From Hydractinia symbiolongicarpus (Eukaryota; Cnidaria; Hydrozoa; Anthoathecata; Hydractiniidae): a stretch of 64,000 bases of DNA. The notes under the pieces were generated by a model that ran no database searches, was not told the origin of the DNA, and saw nothing but the letters and a program-made list of their open reading frames with translations. Positions 34,447 through 46,900 of this stretch are shown one piece after another. A program made the translations under genes and the position numbers. Position 1 is the stretch's first letter. Each line of letters opens with the position of its first letter. The stretch lies in the NCBI RefSeq assembly GCF_029227915.1, contig NC_079876.1, positions 26,635,828 to 26,699,827 on the forward strand, in the 5' to 3' direction.

Positions 34447-34527
34447 GGTGTCAATGAATGTGGCTAGTGTCAATGAATGTGACTGGTGTCAATGAATGTG
34501 GCTGGTGTCAATGAATGTGGCTGGTGT
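34447..34527 (+). repeat. 19-bp minisatellite, four units
   Basis: Units tgtcaatgaatgtggctgg start at about 34449, 34468, 34487 and 34506, nearly identical. The next block (gtcttgcaggaggcag) is single-copy. Confidence 0.95.
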
Positions 34528-34639
34528 CTTGCAGGAGGCAGGGGTTGCCTACTCAATGACCTGCACCAGATCCCAAGAATGAGTGAATTTCACCAATCCT
34601 CATGTTTCCAGATTGATAGGTGTTTGTTCCAGTACAGCC

Positions 34640-34800
34640 GAAATCCATTAGCTTTTCGATAATCCCTGTAAAGGGGAGAATGCAGAAGTTTTCCAGTGGC
34701 TTCTTATTCTTTGAAGAGAAACCTCCTTTTTTTCATTAACATATATCTGACTTAAAAGACTAGTTATATCTGCATTGCCATGTAGTTACTCCTATTCCCT
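34640..34800 (+). repeat. Possible retroelement tail, diverged
   Basis: gataatccctgtaaaggggag followed by an ag-rich middle and ctgcattgccatg resembles the ataatccttgtaaaaaggga ... ttcatcattgtgg layout of the tail at 17575-17700. The similarity is weaker than between other copies. Confidence 0.4.
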
Positions 34801-35295
34801 TTGACAATTTTAGCTGTGTGGTGTTTTTGCGCATCTTTAGAAATATTAAGGCAGGTAAGGTGTGTCAAGTTAAGGCACTGAGAATATTGTAAACGTTTTT
34901 TGTTAGTGCCACCCCATTCTGAACATTTCGCGGTAACTTTTCGATTGTGTGTACCAGGACCTTGGTTAAGTTCAATATCAATGAATTTGGAGAACTTTAT
35001 ATATAGCTAACTTTATTTCCAAACTGATGGCTTTTATACTTATAGTTTTATTTAATTTACACTTCGTAAAATATGTGTATATCTCAACACGCCATATATA
35101 TAAGATACTGATAATTTTAAAATAGTGACTTCTGCGGTAGCCATGTTTTCAACCACCCCCTTGTCATTAACAACATCAATATGACCATATGACCGTTAAG
35201 TTGCAAATGATTGTGACAACACTGCAGTAATCTATATATAGTACATGCAATACAATTTGATAATGACATGTTTTAACAATCCCGTTACAACCTCA
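34801..35295. other. No gene recognised
   Basis: AT-rich spacer with no frame or motif seen. Confidence 0.45.
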
Positions 35296-36631
35296 CTAGG
35301 AAGTAGTAACATTGCCCTCACGGTATTCGACTATCATATTTTTTACAACTTGCTTCTGATGTTCTTCAGCCCTTCGAATGGGATTCCTATTGAGAACAGC
35401 TGTAGCATTATTTGTCTGAAGAAACTCAAAGGGAAGCAAGGGACAGCTACCTTCACACTCACATTTTTTGTTGCAGAAAGAGCAACAATTATGCCCTGGT
35501 GACAAAGGGATTATTGTATTGACATCTTCATGAAATGGAGGGAATAGAGCTGTCCTTACGCAACCTTGCGTTCATTACGAATGTAAGCCATCATAGATTT
35601 GCTTATTCTTCTCTGACCTTGTGAAAATGTGTAGAGTATTGCGTGACAAAGTCCAGTGCAAGCTCCATAATGGATAATATACTTAACATTTTTTTGTATT
35701 TACACCGTATCCCAAGGAACTTGCAGCAACTTCAAACCTGCTCACACCAGTGGGTAAAGTTTCTTTCTTTAGCATCTTTTGCACATGGTAAAAAATAAAT
35801 CCGGACAAAGACACAAAACGACAAAACAACATAACCTTAGGTGCATCAAGACCTCTTACTAAAATATTAATAACCCATCTTAAACTTTCAACATTTTCGC
35901 GGTCAGGGATGTCAACGATTGTGTCAAACGGGATGTCAAAACGAATGTTCTATCTATCACTACAAGTGGATTTGACAAATTACAGCTGCTGAATAGTTGA
36001 GTGAGATCAACATCAACTGTTGCACTGTGGGCAAGAACTGGCAAATTTTTAAATAAATATTGATCTCATCTCACTAATTCTACTAAATGCTTCACGGAAC
36101 GGTTCATCATTTCTGTTCGCTGCTACACCCTATATAGAAAATGATTTCATACTTTTGCGTTAGTTTGACACTGGTATAATCAAAATATAGATAGCTAGCA
36201 ATTATTTGTATATAAAAAATAACACATCGCAAGTTACTTTGTGAACTTCGTCCACAAGACAAACAACATTATCCACCACATATTTACTGCATAAAAATTC
36301 TCTCCACTTTAAATTATCAAGCCACGACTCTGGTGTACCAAAGAGAATATTGTACTCTCCACAACATTTTTTTTGAGATAAAGCCACATCCAACTTGGAA
36401 GCCTTCAATCCCAAAGCAAACAACGAATTTGCTGAAGCTACTTAATCTTCTATCTAAAACCTAAGGGAAGAAGATGCAGTTCAAACTTCCATAAGACGTG
36501 GGAAACACACACAACGTAGCTACGCCATTTAACACATTTAGTAGAGCCTGTAACTGTTTTGGCTTGATAGAAAATTTAAAGCTAGCTAGTGCTTGTGCAA
36601 CAGTATTAGATTCGTCTGGTAACGTCGCCAT
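35296..36631 (-). pseudogene. RecQ-like DNA helicase relic
   Basis: Minus strand from a methionine at 36631: MATLPDESNTVAQALASFKF then SIKPKQLQALLN and a decayed Walker A (FPTSYGS where LPTGYGKS is expected). 36423-36202 reads EYNILFGTPESWLDNLKWRE then FLCSKYV and CLVDEVHKV, the DEVH (Walker B) box. 35505-35296 reads HNCCSFCNKKCECEGSCPLL, the Cys-rich end seen in the multicopy RecQ-like helicases of cnidarians. Stops and missing segments separate the blocks; the helicase C-lobe is mostly absent. Confidence 0.6.
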
Positions 36632-37014
36632 GTTGAAAGTAATGATTTATAAGCGCAAAAATCAGTCCCACTATAATATAATAAGTGTGCGTAATATAAT
36701 TATTTCTTTAGGAAGTGTATCCACGGACTACAACACCTTATGTAATTATTTCGAGAGAATATAAACCAATCAGAGAGAGGCAGTCAACTATTGGCTTCGG
36801 GTTGGACCTGTCTCTCTTTTATGTGAGAGCGTAAAAAAATACAGCGCAATAGCGAAAGCAGGAAAGAGAGGCAGGTATCCTTTCTACTGCTACCTGAGCT
36901 ATTTCATCAGCCTTAATTTCAGGCATGTATCTGTATGCAGCAGCAAAAAAAGCTAACTCTGTGCATTACACACTGAACAGTTTGCATCACGTCTTCTCTA
37001 CAGCCAATATTTTC

Positions 37015-37200
37015 GGAAAGTGTCATTCTTCTATTGAGTACTCTACCTGCACCATGAATATAAAGTTGGTTAAAAACAGGAGATTGTCCCTCAGGAGGTT
37101 GAAAATCCCCAACATGACGAAAGCATGTTGGTCCACCTCCAGGTCGAAGATTTGCTGCACAGGAACCAAACGAAACTGCACTATTATATACTTACGTATA
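37015..37200 (-). pseudogene. Helitron-like fragment
   Basis: Minus strand reads VYNSAVSFGSCAANLRPGGG, then TCFRHVGDFQPPEGQSPVF then NQLYIH. This resembles the YN-AL-x-F-x-S ... G-(T/S)-L-P-x-E-G-x-x-P-x-F-A-QLYIYD block of Helitron-encoded proteins. Very short. Confidence 0.4.
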
Positions 37201-37229
37201 TTGGCTTGAAAATTTAGTGTCTGTGAATT

Positions 37230-37640
37230 ATTATTATTTGTTGTGTTAACTGCTCAAATTCACTTTGCGATGGGTAGATTCTGTATATAGTTTATCATTC
37301 ATATTATGCATCCGGTAAAATTTCTTATTGGGTCGCGCACTATCTGAAACTACAGCTATAACTGGTAACTTGTATGTAAGTTACACAATATCGCTACAGT
37401 CTCCCAAAATGTTTGCATGATTTGGTATGATGTAACTTTTTTTGTAGCAAAATATGCCAAAATAAACTTCAGGTCAGATGCAAGACCGCGGATGTGATAA
37501 ACAAGTCGACTTGGTAGAATAAGGACATTAGAATTTCGTAATTCATCATAGCAGGAAGCTGATTTAGAAGCAAGTGACAAAGAGATTCGAATTATCACTG
37601 GATGGTACTCCCTTGCATTTATTTTACACTAAATTTTTTT
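37230..37640 (-). pseudogene. P-element-like transposase fragment
   Basis: 37598-37356 reads IIRISLSLASKSASCYDELR then NSNVLILPSRLVYH, and YFATKKVTSYQIMQTFWETV, followed in another frame by LPVIAVVSDSARPNKKFYRM. These match the THAP9/P-element-type block with the first catalytic Asp (VVSDGxxxNRxFYRMH). The rest of the transposase is lost. Confidence 0.6.
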
Positions 37641-38660
37641 TTCTTTCCCAAAAGGTTTTTATAAAAAGAGATGCTTTATTAAAAGTTTTCTGACATTATG
37701 GTCTCCATGTCTGTACTAAGGGTGTTATCAATTTTTACGCTAGAAATTTTTATTTCTTTTGGAATTTTTTTATTTATTTTTTAGCTTGATGACTTATCGA
37801 CAGTGGCGCATACCGTTTAGCTGGTGTATTTATAATTGCTGTCTTTACACGTTGTTGTTTCTCATCATATCACAGTCACTGGGTGTGTGTAATTGTGTGT
37901 AATTTTTAGCCTGATTAGGACTGCTAAAATGTTATCAATATCAATTTCACATTGCACTAAATGAACTAACAAAGCATTGGATTCTACGTCTCATTAACTC
38001 AATTACACACTGCGTGAAACATGCCTGAATACGGGAAAACGGAATATTTGCTATACGGAAAATGCATTACACAGGATACGTATATATTTTCGTATTCGCC
38101 AGAATTAAAATTGTTCATGTAAATACGGAACCCGTATTCTACTAAATCCGTATGTGGTACAGCGTATCGTTCCGTATGCACGAGATTGTGGACTGAAATT
38201 TCAGGGCGCTTGGTATTCTGGAAGTACACCCCAATTTTATTCTAAAAGCGGGCGCGGGGTTTGCATTTTTGCTCTGTAAAAATTAAAAACTACTCTGAAT
38301 GTTTTTTTATTACTGAAACAAAGTAAAAACTTCAATTAAATTTCAAAATTACATATACATAAATATGTTACAAATCGAACTTAAATTCCGCCGTAGCAGA
38401 CAACACCCGCGCCAGTAATGAATCCCAATGTTGAAAATAGGCCTTAACAAAGTTGCTGAAACGTGATCATGTTTCGTGTCAAGCTCACAAACGTATGCTC
38501 GCAGCTTGTCTGATGGCTCCATCCACTACACGCGTTAAGCCAAACAGTGCACTTCCGATGAAAAACAAAAAGAATTGCTTTGAAATTAGGTTTTGGAGCA
38601 AGAATTTGCATGTTTCTTGTCATTATAAAGACATGACTAAAAAATAATTTTTCTAAGATG
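37641..38660. other. No gene recognised
   Basis: AT-rich. Between about 38025 and 38180 the short motif (t)acgga or its complement recurs around ten times (gaatacgg, atacggaa, cgtattc), giving several small inverted pairs. Confidence 0.45.
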
Positions 38661-38662
38661 AT

Positions 38663-39180
38663 TCACAACTGATGGTAAAAGTGGCTTAGCTTTTGTTTTT
38701 TTTCCATTAGATGCAATGCAATAAATGACAATTTTTCAAATTTAATTTGAACTGACAGTTTGTCCATTAGGTACCCAAGGGAATAAATATCTGTTGCTTC
38801 AGAATTGTAAGAAGCAGGCACATTTCTTAGTTCATAAGCAAGATGACGATGAATTCTGTTATATGTTTTTTGTTTTTCAGACCCAGGTTTGACAACGTAC
38901 ACTACAGGGTCATGAATGAGCATAGCTTTACCAAATTCTATTACTTTAACATATGATCCATCACGAAGTAACACATTCCTACTATGTAGATCATTGTGTA
39001 CAATGCCACGGTTGTGCATTTCTTGAACTGCTTTGCATAGTACGATTAGAACTGAAATCCATTGTTTGTGCGATAATGAATCAGCTGACATTACATCATA
39101 AAAAGTCGGTGATCTACTGCCATCAGCATTCACAATCAGTTCTATGACAATTCTACGATTTCCAATTCTTTAAAACCAGA
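38663..39180 (-). pseudogene. Protein-kinase-like domain next to the TE-like gene
   Basis: Minus-strand frame 39133-38663 plus a few codons upstream in another frame (FKELEIVEL). Seen: KAVQEMHNRGIVHNDLHSRN with VLL (catalytic loop, HND in place of HRD, Asn present), YVKVIEFGKAM (DFG replaced by EFG), HRHLAYELRN (APE-like) and EATDIYSLGYLMDKL (C-lobe Asp). The N-lobe is short and broken. The domain lies downstream on the same strand as the multi-exon TE-like gene at 39436-42691 and may be its distal part. Such HNDL/FGKA kinases are multicopy in several animal genomes. The changed DFG suggests weak or no activity. Confidence 0.6.
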
Positions 39181-39435
39181 ACGCTTCAATAATTCTTGTA
39201 TAGCAGTTTTGATACTACGAGTACTGTAAACCTTTTTAGGATACAAGAAAGTTTAATTTCCATTGAATCCAATAAGACTTTTCATGAGAGTTGTACCACA
39301 CGGTTTACGATAACGAATCTGTGTGTGACTTGGAAATTCAACATAAGAACAATTTTTCTCATGTCGGCTAAGGCTTGTCTTTTTTTCCACCGCGATCTAG
39401 GAAATGCTACTTTGGGCAAGTCGCGCAATAAATAT

Positions 39436-42400
39436 TTAAAGCAATATTTCCTGGGAATTTCTTTTCAATTCGTTCAAGTAAAGTATTCTTTGTATATCTG
39501 CCAATGTTTTGAGCAGGCATATAGCTTTATTATTTATTTTACCGTCAAGGGTTACAATTATTGTCAATAGTGATTTGCGTTTATCACATTTCCGTTGTGT
39601 TTCTTTTTGTTTATGACTAATCTCAAATGCTTCGTCAAATTTTTCCTTGTCAGCCTTTGTCGAATGGTGAAGTAGCTCCTCAAAAAGATTAGTTATATGG
39701 CCCCCAATGTCGTGCATGGGCTCCAGCATAGCGATCTCGTATTTTTCCAGGTTCAGACTTGATAGGCCACTAGTTGGATTATTTTTTAAAAGAATTGGTA
39801 CTCTTGTAGTATCCTTTAAGTGTTGTTTTAGTTCTTTAGCAAGATTTATTTTCGTTGTTGCATTAGTGGATATTTTTCTTGAGTTCAATTCCTTCTGAAG
39901 TTCCTTAGTTGACAAGGCAGCAAAGGGTTTTAGTTTACCTTTATTACTGTTTATCAGTCCATATTTTCCACTTATAACTTTATGCCGTAATTCTTGCAGT
40001 GAGTTTGATTTAAGCTGATAACTATAAGTTATATCATCCGTTTGGTATAGAAATATGTCACACGTTGGACAAAAATAATGTCCACCTTTTTGATTACCTC
40101 CTTCGAGTTGTGCTGCTGGTCCATCACCATGGAACAATCTCATTTTGTCATAAATGGTGACTCCTTCATCAGTAGTTATTGGAATATTTAGGTCTTGTAA
40201 GCATTCCACCCTTGTGTCAACATAACCTAGTTGCTCATCAGAAGATTTACATCGCCCAATTATGTACAACTCTGGACTCTCTATTTCACTTTGTACATCT
40301 ACCTTGTTTCCATAAATCTGCAAGTACTCCTTATCCGTATAGAATACTGCAGTGTCATATAAAACATTCACAGCAAACAAAATGTGGCTGTGGTTAGCAA
40401 TAGTGGAAGCATCATGCCAAATTTGTAAATTTCTTGTGCACTCGTATTGTTTCAGCTTCATTTTCAGATTTGAGTGGTCCGCACTCTGCTCTTGTAATAA
40501 CAATAAGCGTTCATTTATATCTTTTTCAGACAAACTTTCATAATAACTATCAGGCTGTGATCTCATATATTTTTTGTGCTTCAGCAGCAGTTTATTGCGT
40601 ATCTCATGCAATTTGTGTTTACGTCCTTCCACTGTGAATTCTGTTGAACTAACCACTCCATCTTTTATTGAAAATCTAGTGTATGTTTTCGGGTTGACTA
40701 AATGGCCAATTAAGATTTTTCCTGCTGCTATCTCATCATCCAGCAGTTTTTTCACCTTTGAGAAAAGCAAATAAAATCTGATACAGTTGTATATACTATA
40801 TATATTATATAAACTGGCATATTGTTGTTTAAAAGTAAGAATTACCTTTTTTGCACTGATGTCATTTGGAACCGTTGTATTTGCAACTCTTTTTAATCTT
40901 CTTCTAACGATATCTTTTTTCTCATCTTTGCCTTTATACGTTAATTTAAACCCATTTTTCGCTTTGTATAGGAGGTACTCTTTCGCTATTTGACCACCAT
41001 TTTGAGCAAACTTGCCACTTTTATTCAATATTTTGTATTTTCTACCAATTTCTGACCAGTTAACTTCTGTATTAGAATCCCATAACTTTGCCTGTAATTA
41101 AAAAGTCAGTTGAAATAAATTCACTCGAAAATTTGCTTTTCTTATCAATCTCCAGAATTGAATTTAAACCAATTTACTTCTTCCTCAAGACCACTTTTAT
41201 CCCAAGAATAGCTTTTGTAATTTTCTGCGTGATTTTTCAGAGTTTGTTGACCAGTTTCAATTTTTTTCTTCACCTCTTTTGTTCTTTTTTTTTGCTGTAT
41301 CAACAGTTTCAAATGACTGTATTTTCATTGATTTATCCCAACGTTTTAAAGATTGACGCATACTAAAACACCTAAATACATAAGTAATATATTATTTTAT
41401 AGGTAACACAAATTTATTGTAACAACTTAAATTGTATTTATTCATATTTCTGGGTTGTTTGAAAGTTAGTAACTTTTAAATCAAAATTTGTACAAAAGTT
41501 TATTAAGCTTTTATAGCATTTTTTTTCACCAAAGCTTCATTCAGAAATTGCTTCTATCAGACGCTTATCCACCAAAAAAATCTGCTCAACGTAATTTTTA
41601 GTGTTATCAGTAGTTTTACAATTTTTCACAATATATATTGTAGTATTATGAAAGATTTTAGCTTAACTGATCTTGGCATAGCAAACAAACAAAAGCTTTT
41701 TGTTAATTTTTAAAACTTGTTTTACATTATGTTTTGGTATTTTATATTGGTCAATATTTCACTTCTATTGTATATATTATATATGAAGCTTTTCCGTTAT
41801 TGTTGCTAAGAAGCTGTAACCTTACCTATCAACTGCTGTTTCATCCAAATTTTTCTGCAAGGAATTGATCACGTTTAGCTCTTTTTTCTTTTTTTTTTCT
41901 CATAAGTAGTTGGTCTTTTCTGAAGATTCAATTCTTTTACACTAGCCAAGCCTTTTGAAAAATTAACTCCAAATTTCTTCTCAAGTCCAAAATTAATAGC
42001 AGCATAGATTGTATTTGTGCAGTCTGTGAGTGTTTTTTTTGGGGTGTATTTTTTTCATTTCATTTGTAGTGTAGGATATGTTTTCCTTTCTTGCTTGGCA
42101 AAATCTCTTTGTGCTTGATGGGAATAAGGATTGCATTTCCGCATGATTTAAGGTGCATTCGTCACAAATTAGTAAATGTTTGAGTTTTTCTTTATCTTGG
42201 AGTTTTTTCCAATTAGTAGGAGAGAAAAAACTATAGTATTGGTTTTTGTTTCTTGCATTATTTCTGCTCCATTTTTTGTTTGTATTTATAAATCGCTGAT
42301 TGTTTTTTTGAAATAGATTATACTGAAGTATTTCCATGTCAAAATGATTTTGAAATAGTATTTTCATTTTTTCAAATCCCTCATCCATTGGAACAAATAC

Positions 42401-42691
42401 ACACGATTTTTGTTTGCATTTTACATTTGGTGTGGAATGTAGGTTGTTTTCGGATATCCCGCTACGAGTGATGCTTAATTGCTCATTTTCGTCAACAAAA
42501 TTCAAAAGATCTGTTGGGGTGTTGTTCAAATCAGAAATTTCGTTTAAGCTTGAATAGCCACTTTCGTTGTTGTTAAAGGACTGACTACGTATAGCAAGAG
42601 GTAAAACGAGTTCGGTATTTGATAAAATCAAATCAACAGCAGTGCGATAGTATCCACATATTCGTGGATCATGAAATGCATAATTACTCAT
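39436..42691 (-). CDS. Multi-exon TE-like gene of unknown family, copy 2
   Basis: Paralogue of 5750-8701. Exon 1 (42691-~41830) starts MSNYAFHDPRICGYYR and continues past shifts (LEKKFGVNFSKGLAS; NSLQKNLDETAVDR) to a GTAAGG donor. Exon 2 (~41363-41180) reads MRQSLKRWDKSMKIQSFETV. Exon 3 (~41091-40846) reads KLWDSNTEVNWSEIGRKYKI then SGKFAQNGGQIAKEYL. Exon 4 (~40755 down to 39436) reads RNLQIWHDASTIANHSHIL, LYDTAVFYTDKEYLQIYG, GDGPAAQLEGGNQKGGHYFC with PTC, and EPMHDIGGHITNLFEELLHH. The intron at about 40845-40756 has GTAATT and TCAAAG ends and happens to be open. Function is unknown. It is well preserved in the last exon, but exon 1 carries at least two indels. Confidence 0.6.
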
Positions 42692-43328
42692 TATTTTGAT
42701 AATAAATTAGATTATAATAAGTCAAAGTTTGTTGTGCTTTTTATTTCCCGCTATTATTCAGAAGCATTCTGCCATTATGAAACTTGAAGTTACGTCATTT
42801 ATGTTCAACTTGATTGGCTTAAATTTTAATGTTCACGTGAACAAAGCGTGTACAACAACAACTTTGGGAAGGCGCTTGTTTAAGAAAAAATATAATGGAT
42901 AGTAAGAACAAATTGAACTTTCGCAACATTTCCACGAACCCTTAACTTCTGAGAAATATTTAGTAGAGTTATTTAGCTATCAGAAAAAGTGAGCCGAAAC
43001 CCAGTAAATCACCCAAAGAAATGCTATAATTGGCGTAAAATAGCGGTTTTTTATGATTATTGTACTTTTATTAATTTATACATCAGTTCCTCAGTTTGTA
43101 AACGTGAGAGGCCATGATGTTTAACCTTATTTATACTGAACCGCAACTTGAGAATGTAGCATAGCTAGCGAATATGCCTTGAAAGCCTAAAAGTACGATT
43201 TGTTATAATACTCCTAGAAGACAGTCCCGAAGTGGAAAGATGCAGGTGCATACAAAAACTTAGCCGTCTATGGTCACACTTTCAATAAAAAAAAGAGCGC
43301 GCTTATAGCATTTCTCTGACGCAAATTA
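42692..43328. other. No gene recognised
   Basis: Spacer between the start of the minus-strand TE-like gene and the retroelement repeat. If the gene is transcribed its promoter would lie here, but no element is recognisable. Confidence 0.4.
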
Positions 43329-43616
43329 TGACATATACATTTTTTCCATTTGTGTTTGTTCTGTAACCACAGTCCGTTTATGTTGTTAGATCTGTCTTGT
43401 GTCGTATTGTTTGTGATTGAAGGATTGTTTTTTCTCTTTAAGATTTTCTCAGTGAATAGTTATAGGTCCAAGTTGGACAGTACTCAGGCTTGTAATAAGC
43501 AAGAAAGTGTATTCAGCACCTTCTTCTGGGAGCCTAATCCCAATTTTATTTACATCCACCGTCCCTGTAGACAAGATACTTCAGTGCAGCTTGCTGTATT
43601 GTAAACCTTTTTCATC
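43329..43616 (+). repeat. 288-bp direct repeat, left copy
   Basis: Identical by eye to 48698-48985 over its whole length, from tgacatatacattttttcca to gtaaacctttttcatc. The right copy is the 3'-terminal part of the retroelement, so the left copy is either the end of another, 5'-truncated copy lying head to tail, or a terminal-repeat-like structure. Confidence 0.93.
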
Positions 43617-43643
43617 TTATTGTTGACCGCAATGGTTTCAACC

Positions 43644-43719
43644 TGACACTGGGAAAGACTAGTGACACTGGGAAAGACTAGGGACACTGGGAGAGACTAG
43701 TGACACTGGGAAAGACCGG
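43644..43719 (+). repeat. 19-bp tandem repeat in the retroelement 5' UTR, four units
   Basis: Units tgacactgggaaagactag start at 43644, 43663, 43682 and 43701, the third with a gag variant. They lie between the left 288-bp repeat and the start codon at 43965. Confidence 0.92.
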
Positions 43720-43964
43720 TAAACTGTTTGCAACTGGATCGACATGACCGTTTTAAAGGACTCGATTGTGTATACTGATTTTGATTTTATTATAACCGGA
43801 CCCTAATCCACGGTACGCGTCAACGGATGAATGGCTAATGGGTTAATTAGTCGCTAGCGAATCCTCACAGTCTTGGTGCCGCTGTGAAAACTATAGCCTT
43901 ACCCTGTGCGCCAGGCAACGCAGGGCTGACAATCTTATCCTGTGCATAATCAACCCCTATAGTT

Positions 43965-46900
43965 ATGACTTCTTTTATACCCAACTTCGAAAAGAATCAT
44001 TGCAATAAACAAAATGATACAGTACTCCAAAAGCACTTGATGAAAAGCTGTAAAGTTGTTTTGGAGGATGTTTGTTCTCTCAGTGGTGCTGAAAAGCTTA
44101 AGATCACAATCTCTACTTCGGTTTCATCCCACAAAAGTAAATTGTGTCACACGGAAAAAAACAAACTTCAGAACCTCGATGAGAAAGCCCCCATTCTATG
44201 GGGTAAGATGAATGATAAGCGTTGGAGTGACTTAGACAGTGCTGTGCATAGCAAGCTAAAGGCTTGTACCAATCTATCCATTTCTGAGAAAGTTAAAACA
44301 CTCGAAACTTTAATTTACGAAGAGGCTTCAAAAATATTTGGTTGCCGCTCCTCAAATAAAACAAAAAACATTGCCAGTATTAACAGGCGTACAATACGTT
44401 CCATTAATCTGGTTAAGGAGAAAAATGTTCTGTTAGCGCAGATTGCCTCATCAACCATCAAGGAGGAACTAACTGCCTTGCAAGAACTGTTGCAACAAGT
44501 TCGAATAAAAATAAGGGTGATGCGTCGAGGTGAGAAACGCAGAAGAAGAAAGTGGAGCTTTAAGAACGCCCAAAAGGTTTTTAGGAATGATCCCTACAAA
44601 GCAGGAAAGGACCTGCTTAACCCTAAATCAGATATTCGTCTTTGTGTTGAACAGTCTGTTCTGGACAACCATAAATTATCTAGCTTATCTGATAATTTTC
44701 ACGACTCTTCTCTTCCCCTTCTTCCAGGTCTTCCACCACCTCCGCAGATCAAGAAAGCTTTCTCAGCCACATCTTTCAAATTTTCTGATTTCGCAAGTGT
44801 TTTATATACGCGTAGGAACGCCTCAGCTCCTGGGCTAAATGGCATATCTTACAAAGTGTACAAAAAATGTACGAAAATTTCATCCTTCTTGTTTAATGTA
44901 TTTAAGTGTTGTTTAAAAAATTGTGTTGTGCCTCTTCAATGGCGTCATGCCAAAGAAATTTACATTCCCAAATCCAAAACTCCTGTACCATCTAACCTAA
45001 AAGATTTTCGACCTATAGCCCTCCTAAATGTCGAAGGAAAATTATTTTTTAGTATTTTTTCAAGGCGACTAGAAACACATGTCATCCATAACAATAAGTT
45101 TATTAACACGTCTGTTCAAAAGGGGTGCATGGCGAATGTTCCTGGCTGTTGGGAACACATGTCGTCAATCTGGGCAGCTTTAAAAGATGCACGCTCTGCA
45201 AGAACTGATCTTGCCACCATTTGGTTGGATATCGCAAGTGCGTATCCCTCAATACCGCACAGATTAATCTTTTTTGCTTTGGAAAGGTATGGTATATCTC
45301 CTAGTTGGATTGCCATTGTAAAGGGTTACTATTCTGGGCTGTACAGCAAATCATTCTCCAAATCTGCTCCAAGCAATTGGCACCAGCACTTCAGGGGCAT
45401 CTTCGCTGGCTGCACCCTGTCTATCGTCTTGTTTTTATCAGGCATAAATGTTATTTTGGAGTATACGCTGGCAACATCTGTGTCATGCTACATCACCTCT
45501 AACAGAGTATCCTTACCTTTAATAAGGGCTTTTATGGACGACATAAACATCATGTCTTCTTCTGTTGCTGGAACACAAGTACTCCTTAACAGGTGCACCA
45601 CAGCTCTAAGTTGGGCCAATATGACATTTCGCGCTGAAAAATCCCGTAGTTTTGTGATCATCAAGGGGAGATCTATCAATAGCACCCCTTTTAGTGTAAG
45701 TAGCCCTGAAAACGACATTGATTTCTCACAGTATATCCCATCTATTCATGCCTCGCCAGTGCGATTTTTAGGCCGGATTATTGATTGTTCTATCTCAGAC
45801 AGGAAGTCCATCAACGAATTGGAGGAAAAGCTGATAGAAGGGCTTGGTGTCATTAATAAGTCCTTATACACTGGAGCGCAAAAACTTTGGATCTTGCAAC
45901 ATCTTTTGATCCCGCGAATTCAGTGGCCACTGTTAATATACGAGGTCTCGATGTCTGTTGCTGGGCGCCTAGAGCAAAAGGTTTCAGTGTTCATACGAAA
46001 ATGGCTGAACTTACACCGTTCCATCACAAACATTTCCCTATATGCTGACTCCTCTCCTTGCCCTCTGCCCATTAAGAGCCTCACTTCTATTTTAAAATCC
46101 GCAAAGATTAGCGGCCACCTACTTTTGCGTCACTCCAAAGATCCGATTCTGTCAACACTCGATCCATCTTTAAAGGCAGGTTCTTGGAAGGTGAGCGATG
46201 CAGTTAACATAGCTGAGGGTGAATTAAAGTACAAGACCATAAGGGGTCCTGTACAGCGTGGACGAACCGGTCTTGGCATTTGTAAAGTGGAAGTAATACC
46301 ACCAAAAACCACTCACAAGTACAGAAAGTTAATCGCAAAAACATCGGCTGAGATTGACGAGGAAAGCTATCTATCTAAGGCACTGCAACTTCAGGTGCAG
46401 GGCCAATGGACAAGATGGGAGAACTACGTAAAGTTTGATCTTTCATGGAAGAACATCCTAGCAACTCCTCCTAATCTCTTATCTTTCTGCCTGCAATCCA
46501 CTTACGATGTTCTGCCATCACCAAGTAACCTAAGGAGGTGGAAAATAAATACAGAACCATCATGTTTCCTATGTCACAAAGAAATTTGCACTTCTGCTCA
46601 CATTCTTGGTGCTTGTAAAACTGCTCTTTCCCAGGGTAGATATACCTTTAGACACGATTCTGTACTTACCCATTTGGTAGAAACTTTGAAAAAGTTCATT
46701 TTTGAGCTTCCTTCTGAACCTCCTAAAAATTGTCAAAAAATAACCTTTCTGAGAGCCGGGTCAAAGGCACATACAAAATCTAAAGTGTCAGGTATACTGC
46801 ACCTTACCAAAGATTGGAAGATTGTTGCTGACACACACTCGAACTATGTGTTTCCTAGCCATATTGCCATTTCTGAGCTTAAACCGGACCTTGTGTTATA

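Noticed and set aside
38663-39133. Stand-alone functional kinase gene
   Set aside because: Incomplete N-lobe, HND and EFG substitutions, upstream frame breaks, and a TE-like neighbour on the same strand argue for a transposon-associated relic.
43350-43604. 84-codon open frame, repeated identically at 48719-48973
   Set aside because: It lies wholly in the 288-bp 3'-terminal repeat of the retroelement; identity of the translation reflects DNA identity, and no motif or upstream context supports coding.
43797-43960. HDV-like ribozyme at the retrotransposon 5' end
   Set aside because: Suggestive short motif only; I could not pair P1, P2 and P4 convincingly, so it is not listed as a feature.
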